Assembly (NCBI RefSeq): GCF_021730395.1
Contig: NC_069370.1
Span: forward strand, 65,117,501 to 65,181,500
Origin: Mercenaria mercenaria
Taxonomy: Eukaryota; Mollusca; Bivalvia; Venerida; Veneridae
Length of the DNA: 64,000 nt
Direction of reading: 5' to 3'
Shown here: piece by piece, positions 55,749 through 64,000 of the stretch
Numbering within the stretch: position 1 is the first letter of the stretch
Layout of the letters: every line of letters starts with the position of its first letter
Position numbers and translations under genes: made by a program
Notes under the pieces: generated by a model
The model's database searches: none
Seen by the model: the letters and a program-made list of their open reading frames with translations, nothing else
What the model was told of the DNA's origin: nothing

Positions 55749-57026
55749 TTAAAAAATAAAGATAAATAATGTTTTGATAATTTTCTCACCTGAAAGGGGG
55801 CTGGCAAACTGAACATCCAATTTCACAGTACCAGTCTTTGCTAGTGTCAAATACTCCCCGTGATGAGAGAAGTTTGGCTCCAATTGAAAAACGAATAGTG
55901 TTACACCGGAGCTAAATCCTTCTCTTGTCAACATATTGCCCTCATCCTCTCTCCATTTTCCATTAGATGTAAATGCGTTTACATAGGCCCGCACATCCGT
56001 CACGCCAGTGGTTGAGTTGAAGTTAAGTTTCAGAGGAGCTCCATTAACAGGTAAACCGTCACAGTATAGACATATGCTTCGAATGTTACAGTTTAGAAAG
56101 TTAAAAGGATTCTGCTTGTAGTCACCAGACAGAGCCTTTGAATTTACAAAGCCTACAATAACCGTATTAGGTCTTTGACCTGGGAACATGTTCTCATAGT
56201 TAAAACTAGAGCTTCCACTAGGTATGCTTTGAGTACGACATTCTACTCTGTTGAATGGGTATTTTGCATTCTGTGTTTTTAGAATTTCTGCATGACCGTA
56301 AATGACTGCAGGATTCACGCGTATTTTCTTGGCTAGAATGTAAATATCCTCTATCTCTATTTTAAAGGCTGGTGATGCTTCATCACTTATTAAACAAAAC
56401 TCTGGTGAACTTCTATAGAACTTTAATTTGACGTCCACTTGATTTAACATATAGCGCGATATGGAAAACAAATCGTGAAATATTGGCCCTTGAAGATCCA
56501 ATACTTTCGAAGTGGCTATACGTTTAGCCCTCTCGTAAAGACCTTTATTTGCCCCGCCAGGATTTGTCACACCATAGGTTCCAGCAGTGTTCATGTAAAA
56601 GAGTTGGGACTGAATCTGGGAGCTAGCACTTTGTCCATAATTCAGAATGGTTTCAATGTAGGCCCTGTAGGGATTGTAGTTTGATGTGATTGTGGCCTTA
56701 TTCTGTAAGGTGACTTCAGTGGATGAAAACAGGGCCTGGAGAAATAAATTCACAGGTCCTACTTTTTCAGCCACTAAGGCAGCATTTGCAGCCGTTTTTA
56801 CCCTTAACTTTACATGCAGCTGTGTCCCTTTCATGTCTAAATAGTCCATAGAGTTTTGTCCACTTATTCTAAACTCAATAGGACTTATGCCGTCTGATAC
56901 TTGAGAAATGGGTCGAATTTCTTTATAGTAGATATCTGTGACGCCTGTTTGTGTACTGGGTAAATCAAACAAAGCCAGTTCTGACACAAGTCCCTCGTGA
57001 AAACTTTCAGGATTAAACACTGCCAT
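55749..57026 (-). CDS. Polinton major capsid protein (double jelly-roll)
   Basis: 425 codons. The N-terminus ([20 protein letters not shown]) and later phrases ([42 protein letters not shown]) fit the Polinton MCP, which is predicted to adopt the hexon-like double jelly-roll. The usual family length is somewhat longer, and the last dozen residues look foreign after QFASPL, where a donor-like ggtgag occurs, so the 3' end may differ. It stands beside the protease and basic core-like genes, as in other Polintons. Confidence 0.85.
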   Translation of the reverse strand: MAVFNPESFHEGLVSELALFDLPSTQTGVTDIYYKEIRPISQVSDGISPIEFRISGQNSMDYLDMKGTQLHVKLRVKTAANAALVAEKVGPVNLFLQALFSSTEVTLQNKATITSNYNPYRAYIETILNYGQSASSQIQSQLFYMNTAGTYGVTNPGGANKGLYERAKRIATSKVLDLQGPIFHDLFSISRYMLNQVDVKLKFYRSSPEFCLISDEASPAFKIEIEDIYILAKKIRVNPAVIYGHAEILKTQNAKYPFNRVECRTQSIPSGSSSFNYENMFPGQRPNTVIVGFVNSKALSGDYKQNPFNFLNCNIRSICLYCDGLPVNGAPLKLNFNSTTGVTDVRAYVNAFTSNGKWREDEGNMLTREGFSSGVTLFVFQLEPNFSHHGEYLTLAKTGTVKLDVQFASPLSGEKIIKTLFIFIF

Positions 57027-57064
57027 TATTCTTTTGTATTATTTTACTGTTGTTTTTATCAATT

Positions 57065-57556
57065 TTAATTTCCAAAGATGTCCTTCTTTCTGATAGTGGA
57101 CTTTTTAATCTTCTGACTTGTTTTGTGCTTTTTATTCTTTTTTGTTGGAGATTTCCTACCACTCTTTTTTGTCTTATTTTTCTTTATATTTGTCCTCTGT
57201 TTCCACTTTTTAGCACCTCCCGTTTGTAGTCTGCCAATCTTTTTGATTTTCTTAGCAGTCCTTCGCTGTCGACGTTTTCTTGGTTTCTGAATCATATCTA
57301 CTACAGCAGATGGTTTTATATTCTCTCTCTCTAGTTCGCTTTTAGCTTGCTGTACAGTTTGTTCTGAGGGTGATACTACTTTTATAGGCAATTGAGTAGT
57401 ACTTTGTTTCCCACTTGAAGACTCCACTGATATCACTCGAGCTCGTCTGGCGCCTCCTGATTGGTTAACTGATGTTAGGCCCTTACTCACTTTATCAAAA
57501 AATGAGACCCACTTTTGTGGATTTGGTACATATAGTTTAGAAGGATTCATAATCAC
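57065..57556 (-). CDS. basic core-like Polinton protein
   Basis: 163 codons. An N-terminal YVPNPQKWVSFFDKVSKG stretch precedes a very basic second half (KKIKKIGRLQTGGAKKWKQR, then KKNKTKKSGRK) and a RKKDIFGN end. This composition resembles adenovirus core proteins or maturation substrates cut at GG-type sites, and TGGAK and SGGAR are candidate protease sites. It is found next to the capsid genes in Polintons. A DNA-condensing role is inferred. Confidence 0.6.
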   Translation of the reverse strand: MIMNPSKLYVPNPQKWVSFFDKVSKGLTSVNQSGGARRARVISVESSSGKQSTTQLPIKVVSPSEQTVQQAKSELERENIKPSAVVDMIQKPRKRRQRRTAKKIKKIGRLQTGGAKKWKQRTNIKKNKTKKSGRKSPTKKNKKHKTSQKIKKSTIRKKDIFGN

Positions 57557-57989
57557 TGAAGAAAGGATACTGTTTAAAATGAAGTGTCATATACAAAGGT
57601 GAAATCAAATCTGATGGAGTTTTATCACTCGCCAGTTTTATATTCACTTCGATCTCTTTGAAGTCCTTCTTTTTAATAGGAAGGTAGAATGGTGAATCAA
57701 TCTGGTATTACCATAACGATTTCTTGGTCTTTTCAAGTCGTCTCAATAAAGGAAGTCTATGTCCATGGACTACACTTTCAGCACATATATCTATATAAAT
57801 GTAAAGGGCCTGATCATCTGTAACTTTCTTCGCTTTAGAGTTTTGACTCGCTTGAAATTCCACGAGTGCTACTTTCCACATAACCTGCAAGGACATTCTA
57901 GCTGGTAAAACAATCTTAAATTTATACACTTCATTATCTGGAAAGTAGTCGTTACTTTCATCACTTTTAATATAAACATAACGATCCAT
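57556..57989 (-). pseudogene. Polinton minor capsid (penton) protein, broken
   Basis: The start is diagnostic: an N-terminal strand, then SNDYFPDNEVYKFKIVLPAR, and MWKVALVEFQAS in the place of the family's WEVGLxEIxYP. This is the single jelly-roll penton-like protein of Polintons. The rest of the range carries further family-like sequence, but the gene is broken about once and shorter than usual as a single frame. Confidence 0.7.
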
Positions 57990-57994
57990 TGTGT

Positions 57995-59113
57995 TTATGT
58001 GGAGGCCCCTGTGGTATCTTTGACTTCATCCGCTAGAATCCAGCTATTAAATGTCTTTGGAAAGCCCTCCCACTGCACGAAATAATAAAGCTTCTTGTTT
58101 TTTCTTTTACGTTTTAGTATTTTTTCAATAAACCATAGACTGTCAATGTCTTTATCTACTTTTGTTAATTCGGACGTGTAAAAATTACCCTTGATTAATT
58201 CATCATTCAAGTCCTTCAACTTATACATTGGAATGCCCTGCAGTAGAAATCTTCTACTTATTTTGAAGACTTCCGCAGTATACTGTTCTTGATAGGCCCT
58301 GCGAAATGAATGCTTAGCAAAAGATATGCGCACTAGATCACCTGTTTTATATCTGTATACTGGCTTCGCCTTTTTATGAACACCAGATTTTTTCAAGTAC
58401 ATGTAAGCCCACACATCAGCTTCATTTTCTTTATTGACTTGATTGGGCGTTAAATTGTTTAAGCTCCTATGAGGCGTGTCATTATAGCTGGCTATTATTT
58501 TATTCAGATCACTTATATAGTGATAGGAACGTCTTTGTCACATCATTCTGTACAGCCGGGTTTTTATGCTTCTCTGACTGCGTTCAACGAAGTTAGCTTT
58601 TGGTGAATTTTGCGTAGTAAAAAAATATATATCCTTCTCTTTCATGAGCTTTTTAAACCATTGATTTACAAATTCAGACCCTTTGTCTGAACGAATTTTT
58701 AATGGTTTCACATCCTTAAGAATTTCTTTCATCGCTTTTGTCACTGACTTCGCAGTTTTATCTTTTAAAGGTTTAACCCGTAGCTTTCTGGAAAACACAT
58801 CAATACAGAATAGTAGAAAGCGCACGCCATCATTTTCTTTAGACAAATTCTCCATGCTAAGCAGATCTATATCCCACATTTCATTTATATGACTCACACG
58901 AACTTGAGCCCTCTTGATTTGATGAGGAACTTGTTTCTGAAGGGAGTAAGAGTCCTGCTTGTTCAACCAGTCTTTGATGAATTGAACACTAAATTCACCA
59001 GGGTAATCATTCTTCAGTGCATAAAACAATTTAGCTGCACCACTATAAGATGCTGGATTTTTCGCATTGTAATAGTATTTCTTCAACAGCTCCTCTTTTT
59101 CAGACGTATTCAT
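57995..59113 (-). pseudogene. Polinton integrase with chromodomain, broken
   Basis: A retroviral-type integrase used for insertion. The N-terminal part has a helical region, then the catalytic core: MWDIDLLSM (first Asp), FLLFCIDVFSRKLRV, IRSDKGSEFVN (second Asp) and SPKANFVERSQR (Glu). The C-terminal part has a small SH3-like stretch (YKTGDLVRISFAKHSFRRAY) and a chromodomain (YYFVQWEGFPKTFNSW), which may target chromatin. An HHCC zinc finger is not obvious. The gene is broken about once or twice. Its promoter and first codons lie inside the right terminal repeat. Confidence 0.8.
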
Positions 59114-59155
59114 GCTGACTAATTAAAATTGACTGAATGTAAGACTACACACACT
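59044..59155 (-). repeat. Polinton right terminal inverted repeat
   Basis: Reverse complement of 37,207-37,318. It contains the integrase start (Met at 59,113) and 42 bp of upstream sequence. Similarity ends at 59,155, where agtgtgtgtag is the terminal sequence. Confidence 0.85.
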
Positions 59156-59904
59156 ATCCTATTTAAGGCCATACTCCAGAAGATAAAGTATGACTCCATA
59201 GCTTGTGCTGGTCAAGGTAATATCCCAGAGCAAAAGGGGATACAATCCATTGCTAATTTATGTAAATGTTCTATGTAGTGATCTCCCATTACAAGATACT
59301 CAATGCCTCGTTCTTGACATCGTACTGTGTTCATATATCACCCATGTTTGAACCCCCTCAAAGGGTGAAATTCAGCTTGAGTAAAGTCCCTCCACTCCCA
59401 GGTTAATATATCTATAAGCAAAGGGAAACAACCCATTGCTCATAGTATGAAAATATCCTATGTAGTAGTCCCCCATTATAATAGTCTGCTAACGTTCTAC
59501 ATTTTAACTTCAATTGTGGAGGGTGGCTCTTGTGGATCTGGCTCTAAAATTGTGGATCCGGCTCCAAAATTGTGGATACTGCTCCCACCACATTTATACT
59601 ACTAACAGGGAACAATTAAAGAATACCCTGTCTGCTATAATCGAACAACTTTATATGAAAATTCAGAGGGCAGTGCAGAATCGACCAACGCCCTTTCAAG
59701 CAGAGCGACTAAAAGTACCAGGTTTGTAGTAATTATGCTTAGTCACATGAATTTTTATGTCAGTTGCTTATTTGCACCTTCCCAATACATGTTTAGCACA
59801 GGTCTTGGAAAATACTTTAACTTGATGCCTATTTATCAAACTTGAAAAGTACTTGAATTTGAAACTGCCCAAAAACTTCTTGAAAAGATGTTGGATACTG
59901 AAAA
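59156..59904. other. flank with a weak 190-bp direct repeat
   Basis: The phrases agcaaaaggggatacaatcc ...cattgct...tatgtagtga (59,229-59,285) and agcaaagggaaacaaccc... tatgtagtag (59,415-59,475) are diverged copies. A short cgctttcaagc-like stretch with a 71-codon frame (59,514-59,729) has no recognised function. Confidence 0.4.
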
Positions 59905-60430
59905 AACAAGAGCTGCCACTAATGGTGACAAATACCCCACGCAGCACATTGACCTTTGACCTGGTGACCCCAAAGTCAGTAGGGGTGGTGTACTCAATAA
60001 GTACTATCAGCACGTGAAGCTTGAAGGTCCTGGGTAAAGTGCCTTCATGCAAAAAGTAAACGTTGGCCCCTGTGACCTTGACCTTTGACCTGGTAACCCC
60101 AAAGTCAGTAGGGTTGGTGTACTCATAAAGTACTATCAGCATGTAAAGTTTGAAGGTCCTGGGTGAAGTGGTTCGCGAGTAAAGTGCCTTCATGCAAAAA
60201 GTTAACGTTGGCCCCTGTGACCTTGACCTTTGACCTGGTGACCCTAAAGTCAGTAGGAGTGGTGTACTCAATAAGTACTATGAGCATGTGAAGTTTGAAG
60301 GTCCTGGGTGCAGTGGTTCGCGAGTAAAGTGCCTTCATGCAAAAAGTTAACGTTGTGACGAACTAACGAACAAACGAACGAACGGACGGACAGTTGAAAA
60401 CTAATATGCCTCCCTTCGGGGGCATAAAAA
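59905..60430 (+). repeat. tandem array with hairpin-type ends
   Basis: It begins aaaaaacaagagctgccact, then three units of about 130-160 bp with gaccttgacctttgacctgg, gtcagtaggggtggtgtac and ggtcctgggt. It ends in an aacgaacggacggac run and the hairpin tgcctcccttcgggggca before taaaaa. Same design as the arrays at 3.1, 4.2, 6.3 and 25.4 kb with different units. Confidence 0.75.
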
Positions 60431-60691
60431 ACGAGTAAAAGACGATCGAGATATGATAAGATATGCGAAATGGCCCCCTAAATAATTAGAATATGAAAAC
60501 TCCATAACTGAAATTTTAACTGTCTAAAACAAAAAAGATGACCATAATCATTATAACTAAGCTTATGATTTTAAAAAACTTCAAAACCAAGTTATTTGGA
60601 CGACTCGGACCTTTAAAATACTCGAAGTCTGTGACTTTTTCCGTTTTTACACGCGATTTACACACTATATGCTCGATTTTCATTGTGAGCC

Positions 60692-61045
60692 TGTAACATT
60701 AAATACTGACCCCGTTGAAAATTGATCCCATTGATCAAAGTTTAATGTTGAAATGCTGGTGGGGGTCAATTCTCAACGTTAAAAAGGGAACTTTGATCAA
60801 AATTTAATGTTGAAGTGTTGACGGGGTCAATTCTCAACGTCGAAAAATGACCTTTTGATCAAAATTTAATGTTGAAATTTTGACGGGGTTCTCAACGTTG
60901 AAAAAGGACCCATGGGGTCTATTTTTAACGGGGTCAGTTTTTAACGTTACATCGGACCTGGTGTCAAGCGGAAGTTTTGCTCAGAAAATTAGGTTAGTAA
61001 AATATACTTTTTCAGAAAAAAAAACTTGACACCCGGTCCGGCTCA
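60692..61045. repeat. nested inverted repeats, MITE-like
   Basis: 60,692-60,951 is bounded by TGTAACATTAAATACTGACC and the complement of TGTAACGTTAAAAACTGACC. Inside are three units of about 65 bp with caaaatttaatgttgaa and ggtcaattctcaacgtt. Directly after it, tcggacctggtgtcaag (60,952) pairs with cttgacacccggtccgg (61,024-61,041). No clear target duplication was found. Confidence 0.55.
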
Positions 61046-61429
61046 TATTGAATTTCCACTTTTTTTCGCAATTTCTGAAAAGGCATTGAGTACATACGTT
61101 TTTAGTTCTAAAGGTTTGCTTTTTATATATTTATAAACGAGCATTTCTGTTTTACATGCCATGCCTTTTTGTTTCCATTACGTGTGTTAGAGATTCACCT
61201 GGAGGGGATGACTTTTATTTACACTGTCCCGTGTCTTTGGAACATGGTGGGGATAAGGGTGAGGTTGGGTGCGCACCATAAACCGGTTTAAGCTCCCCAG
61301 TGGTGATTTTGCTACTGACCGTTCCAAGGCGGTGCCCCACTGTGTTCCTTTGTTTGTTCGTTTTGTCCTCGTGTGTTGGCTTTTTTTTACAATTATTACA
61401 TTTCATGAGTACCGAAATTAATTCTTTCA

Positions 61430-61806
61430 CCTCTTCGGTTACATTCTACATCTTCTGTTCATCTGCCTAAAGATAATAGTACTTTTTTAAGACATACACC
61501 TTCGATTAACCTTTCTCCACTTAAGCTACATTCTGTTCAATCAGTTTATATTCCACGTACTAGTTTAAATTCTCCAACTGTTTTTCGTAATAATCTGCGT
61601 ATTTGTCTATCACCTTTAACTCCTACTATACTGAAGAAATATAAAATTAAACAAACAAATTTTCCACAGAGATGTAGAGAGTACCGTTCTATTAAATGCA
61701 ATTCTAAGAGGTGCGGTTGTTGCAATCATTTATCGCACAGGTCTACAATTACCTCAAACGTTAACGGCAGAACTTTTAATGTGGTACTTAATTCTGACGT
61801 TGATTG
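61430..61806 (+). pseudogene. PLE N-terminal region with Cys-rich motif
   Basis: The open stretch ends with CNSKRCGCCNHLSHRST and NGRTFNVVLNSDVD before a stop at 61,804. PLEs with a GIY-YIG endonuclease often have a Cys cluster just before it, and this one stands in the right place. No in-frame start is clear. Confidence 0.55.
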
Positions 61807-61819
61807 AAATACGTCCCAC

Positions 61820-63122
61820 ATGATATATGTACTGACTTGAAACGCACCCAATTGTGGTATTCAATAGTATGTTGGCCAAACAGGACGTTCTTTAAAAATT
61901 CGTTTCCGTGAACATTCATACAAAATACGTAGTTGGAACAAGTTTACTACATTTTTATACCAACACTCGTAAATCTGGCCATACATTTGATCAGGTAACA
62001 ATGCAACCAGTAGAGCAAATCGTATATGATACTAATTCCACATCTAGTTTTAAAATTAAAGCCAGGCATGTAGCAGAATTCAAATGGATTAAAAATTTAC
62101 AGTCACCGTTTCCGTTGGGCTTAAATGATAATATTTATCAGGAAGGTAATATCTCTAAAAACCCTGATATCGATATCTTTTCTATTTCAAATATAAGAAA
62201 ACGTAAATCCAGGTCTCATGGAATTAGACGAAATGGTAATGTTAAACGCAAATCTAAAGTCAATATATCTGTTGCTGACCTCGATTTAATTCTTTCAAAC
62301 TCTGGTAGACATTCAATGCTTTCTCGTCTTACATTTTTATCTGTACAGTCTCTTAAAAAGCTAGACGAAGAAGCGGACCAGTATGTTCTTCAAACAGGTC
62401 CGTTTTACGCTGTATCATATCTTATTCAAAGTTACACACATGTTCTCCGTCCTCATATTGACACCAAATCTGACCATGAGAGACATTTTCTTAAAATTTA
62501 TTTCATGAACAAAGGTATTGACTTCATCGATGTACCCAGTATATTTCGTGATAAACGTGTCATTGATTCTGTGCCTAAATATTTCAGAAACTCCGAAGTT
62601 CCTATTATCTGTTATAAATATAAAACACCTGTAAGAAATTTTATTTTCAATTACAATAAAATTGTTTCCGACTTAGATGTTCAAACAAATACTCCTTCTT
62701 ACTGCGAATGTAAAAACTCAAAATTTTGCTATTCAGATGCAGGTCATGTCATCACTGGTAATTTTGATATTGTTAAGGACAAGCGTATTCATAATTTATT
62801 CTTTAAAGGACCTAAATATAGAATTTCTTCAACTATTGATTTTAATGCTTGTCGTGGTCAGATTGCAGAATCCATCAAAACCTTCTGTGTTAAATGGTGT
62901 CGTCGCGAGAACGCTGATCCAAATGCATTAACGTCTTGGAAACGAAATATTTTTATTAACATTGTTGATTCTCGAATAAAATTTTATCAAACTAATGAAC
63001 ACCTACTTCCACCAAAACCCAAGTTTACTTTAAGACATTTGAAAAAGGAAATCCATGAATTTCATTCTAAGTATGTCTTAGTTCCAGCAGACAAGGCGGC
63101 CAACAATATTATCATCATTTGA
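61820..63122 (+). pseudogene. PLE GIY-YIG endonuclease and linker
   Basis: Around 61,820-61,920 the sequence encodes an IYVLT strand, then a YVGQTGRSLKIRFREH stretch, the core of a GIY-YIG domain, followed by FKIKARHVAEFKWIKNLQSP and SPFPLGLNDNIY as in other PLE endonucleases. From 61,908 the frame stays open for 404 codons through a basic linker (RKRKSRSHGIRRNGNVKRKS) to the beginning of the RT (SKYVLVPADKAANNIIII, ending 63,122). The Met at 61,908 is internal to the domain and not a real start. A stop or two break the domain upstream. Confidence 0.65.
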
Positions 63123-63189
63123 CGCCTACATCATATTAATGTTTTATAAAACGAACTAAATAGCACTAACACTTATACATTGAGTCCTT

Positions 63190-64000
63190 CTGTTGAAAAT
63201 AAATTGATTACTGATCACATCACTGAAGTTTCTAATTTAAAAGTTCGTATAGACGATCAACAAATTAAACTACCGACCATGTATTGGATTCCTAAATTGC
63301 ATATACAGCCATATAAAGCTCGCTTCATCGCTAATCCAAGCTCTTGTACAACTACAAATATTTAAAAACTATTAACATTATGTCTAACTGCTGTGAAAGC
63401 CCACGTGGAGGATACTGCGATAAAGTATACGAAAACTCTGGTAAACACTTATTTTGGTCGATTAAAAATTCTGGTGAAATCCTGGATAAGTTGAAAATTA
63501 ATAATTACAAGGTATCTACAGTCATTACATACGATTTTTCTACTTTGTATACCACTTTACCACATAACTTAATAAATGACAAATTAACTGCCCTAATTCA
63601 AAAGACTTTTGCCAGAGAGAATGCTACATTTATTGCTTGCAATTTTGATAAAGCTTTTTTTACTAACAATATTATTAAACATTATACAATGTGGACCTGT
63701 GGCGAAGTTTGTAAAGCCCTTTCCTTTTTATTGAACAACATTTACATCAGGTTTGGGAATGCAGTTTTTAGACAAGTTGTTGGTATTCCCATTAAAACAA
63801 ATTGTGCACCCCTTGTCGCAGATTTGTTTTTATATTGTTATGAAAGAGACTATATGTTGAGCCTCTCTCCAGATACGCAGGCAGATATTATAACGGCATT
63901 TAATAATACATCACGCTATCTGGATGATATTCTTAATATGGATAATCCGTTTTTTGGTCAATTGGTGGGTACTATTTATCCGAGGGAGCTTCAGTTAATT
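63190..64000 (+). pseudogene. PLE reverse transcriptase, incomplete at window end
   Basis: RT landmarks in more than one frame: LPTMYWIPKLHIQPYKARFI (63,274-63,333), motif A TYDFSTLYTTLP (about 63,530), motif B VVGIPIKTNCAPLVADLFLY (about 63,780) and motif C RYLDDILNMDNP (about 63,920). In motif B the copy at 9.1 kb has GIPMGTNC where this one has GIPIKTNC, so this copy carries a changed Gly. The RT runs past the window edge. Frame changes show it is inactive. Confidence 0.75.

Larger units (their letters stand above)
37207..59155. mobile_element. Polinton/Maverick element, old and broken copy
   Basis: It is bounded by 112-bp terminal inverted repeats that begin AGTGTGTGTAGTC, with the AG terminus expected for Polintons. 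The length is 21.9 kb, or about 17.5 kb without the nested transposon at 47,527-51,926, which is a normal Polinton size. Gene order: left cargo on the minus strand (to 39.5 kb), rightward cargo, ATPase, two small conserved proteins and PolB (40.2-54.7 kb), then protease, major capsid, basic protein, minor capsid and integrase on the minus strand (54.9-59.1 kb). The flanking 6-mers (tataaa, atccta) do not match, so the target duplication is lost or the ends have recombined. I estimate about half a dozen breaks besides the insertion, so it is a fossil copy of moderate age; many frames are still open. Confidence 0.9.
61080..64000 (+). mobile_element. Penelope-like element with N-terminal GIY-YIG (Naiad-like), cut by the window
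   Basis: It begins with the terminal-repeat sequence (gaaaaggcattgagtacata, 61,078) that follows the RT in the copies at 2.0, 8.2 and 12.25 kb, so it lies at both ends like a PLE pseudo-LTR. Downstream come a Cys-rich N-terminal region (61,430-61,806), a GIY-YIG-like endonuclease (61,820-62,140), a long linker and the RT (from about 63,060). The endonuclease-before-RT order is that of the Naiad/Chlamys PLE clade. Several frame changes and stops show that this copy is inactive. Confidence 0.8.

Overview
The window looks like nuclear DNA of a marine bivalve mollusc, probably a heterodont clam. The evidence is AT-rich sequence, GT-AG introns, dense dispersed repeats of bivalve type (gtttaacg/tRNA-headed SINEs, tails reading cgccgtaaaacccaactcac, blocks of tgaccttgacctttgac tandem units), microsatellites and several classes of eukaryotic transposon. 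The species assignment is inference. I saw no rRNA, no CRISPR and no convincing free tRNA gene; the tRNA-like stretches are SINE heads.

Layout. 1-22.8 kb is almost entirely repeats. It holds one possible terminal exon at the left edge, 3' fragments of Penelope-like elements (PLEs) on the minus strand (about 2.0-2.8, 8.2-9.2 and 12.25-13.3 kb), a long hairpin of the PLE terminal repeat (10.14-10.83 kb), a decayed DDE-like transposase (10.9-12.2 kb), tRNA-derived SINEs, two TA-flanked MITEs and a LINE 3' end (21.4-22.2 kb). 22.9-28.4 kb carries the clearest host gene: six + strand exons whose splice phases all agree, encoding a protein with a ParB/sulfiredoxin-like fold signature. Its middle and 3' exons are repeated at 35.0-36.6 kb in a damaged tandem copy, and a 4.4-kb DNA transposon (29,777-34,193) lies between the two.

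37,207-59,155 is a Polinton/Maverick bounded by 112-bp terminal inverted repeats, about 21.9 kb long. It carries the full core set: protein-primed PolB, packaging ATPase, adenain-type protease, major and minor capsid proteins, a basic core-like protein, and an integrase with a chromodomain. It is an old, broken copy with roughly half a dozen breaks, mostly in polB, the integrase and the minor capsid gene. A second 4.4-kb DNA transposon (47,527-51,926; 4-bp CAAT target duplication), encoding an OTU-domain protein and a DDE-like transposase, sits inside its polB. The left third of the Polinton is a cargo zone with a RING protein, an F-box protein, a BIR (IAP) protein, several small Cys-rich proteins and a signal-peptide exon. 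Its PolB has four C2H2 zinc fingers at the N-terminus.

59.2-64 kb returns to repeats and ends inside a PLE whose GIY-YIG endonuclease lies upstream of the reverse transcriptase (Naiad-like permuted order); the window cuts its RT.

The most unusual items are the ubiquitin/apoptosis-type cargo set of the Polinton, the zinc-finger-PolB fusion, the OTU-bearing transposon, the ParB-like animal gene with its broken duplicate, and a family of tandem-repeat arrays with shared hairpin termini.
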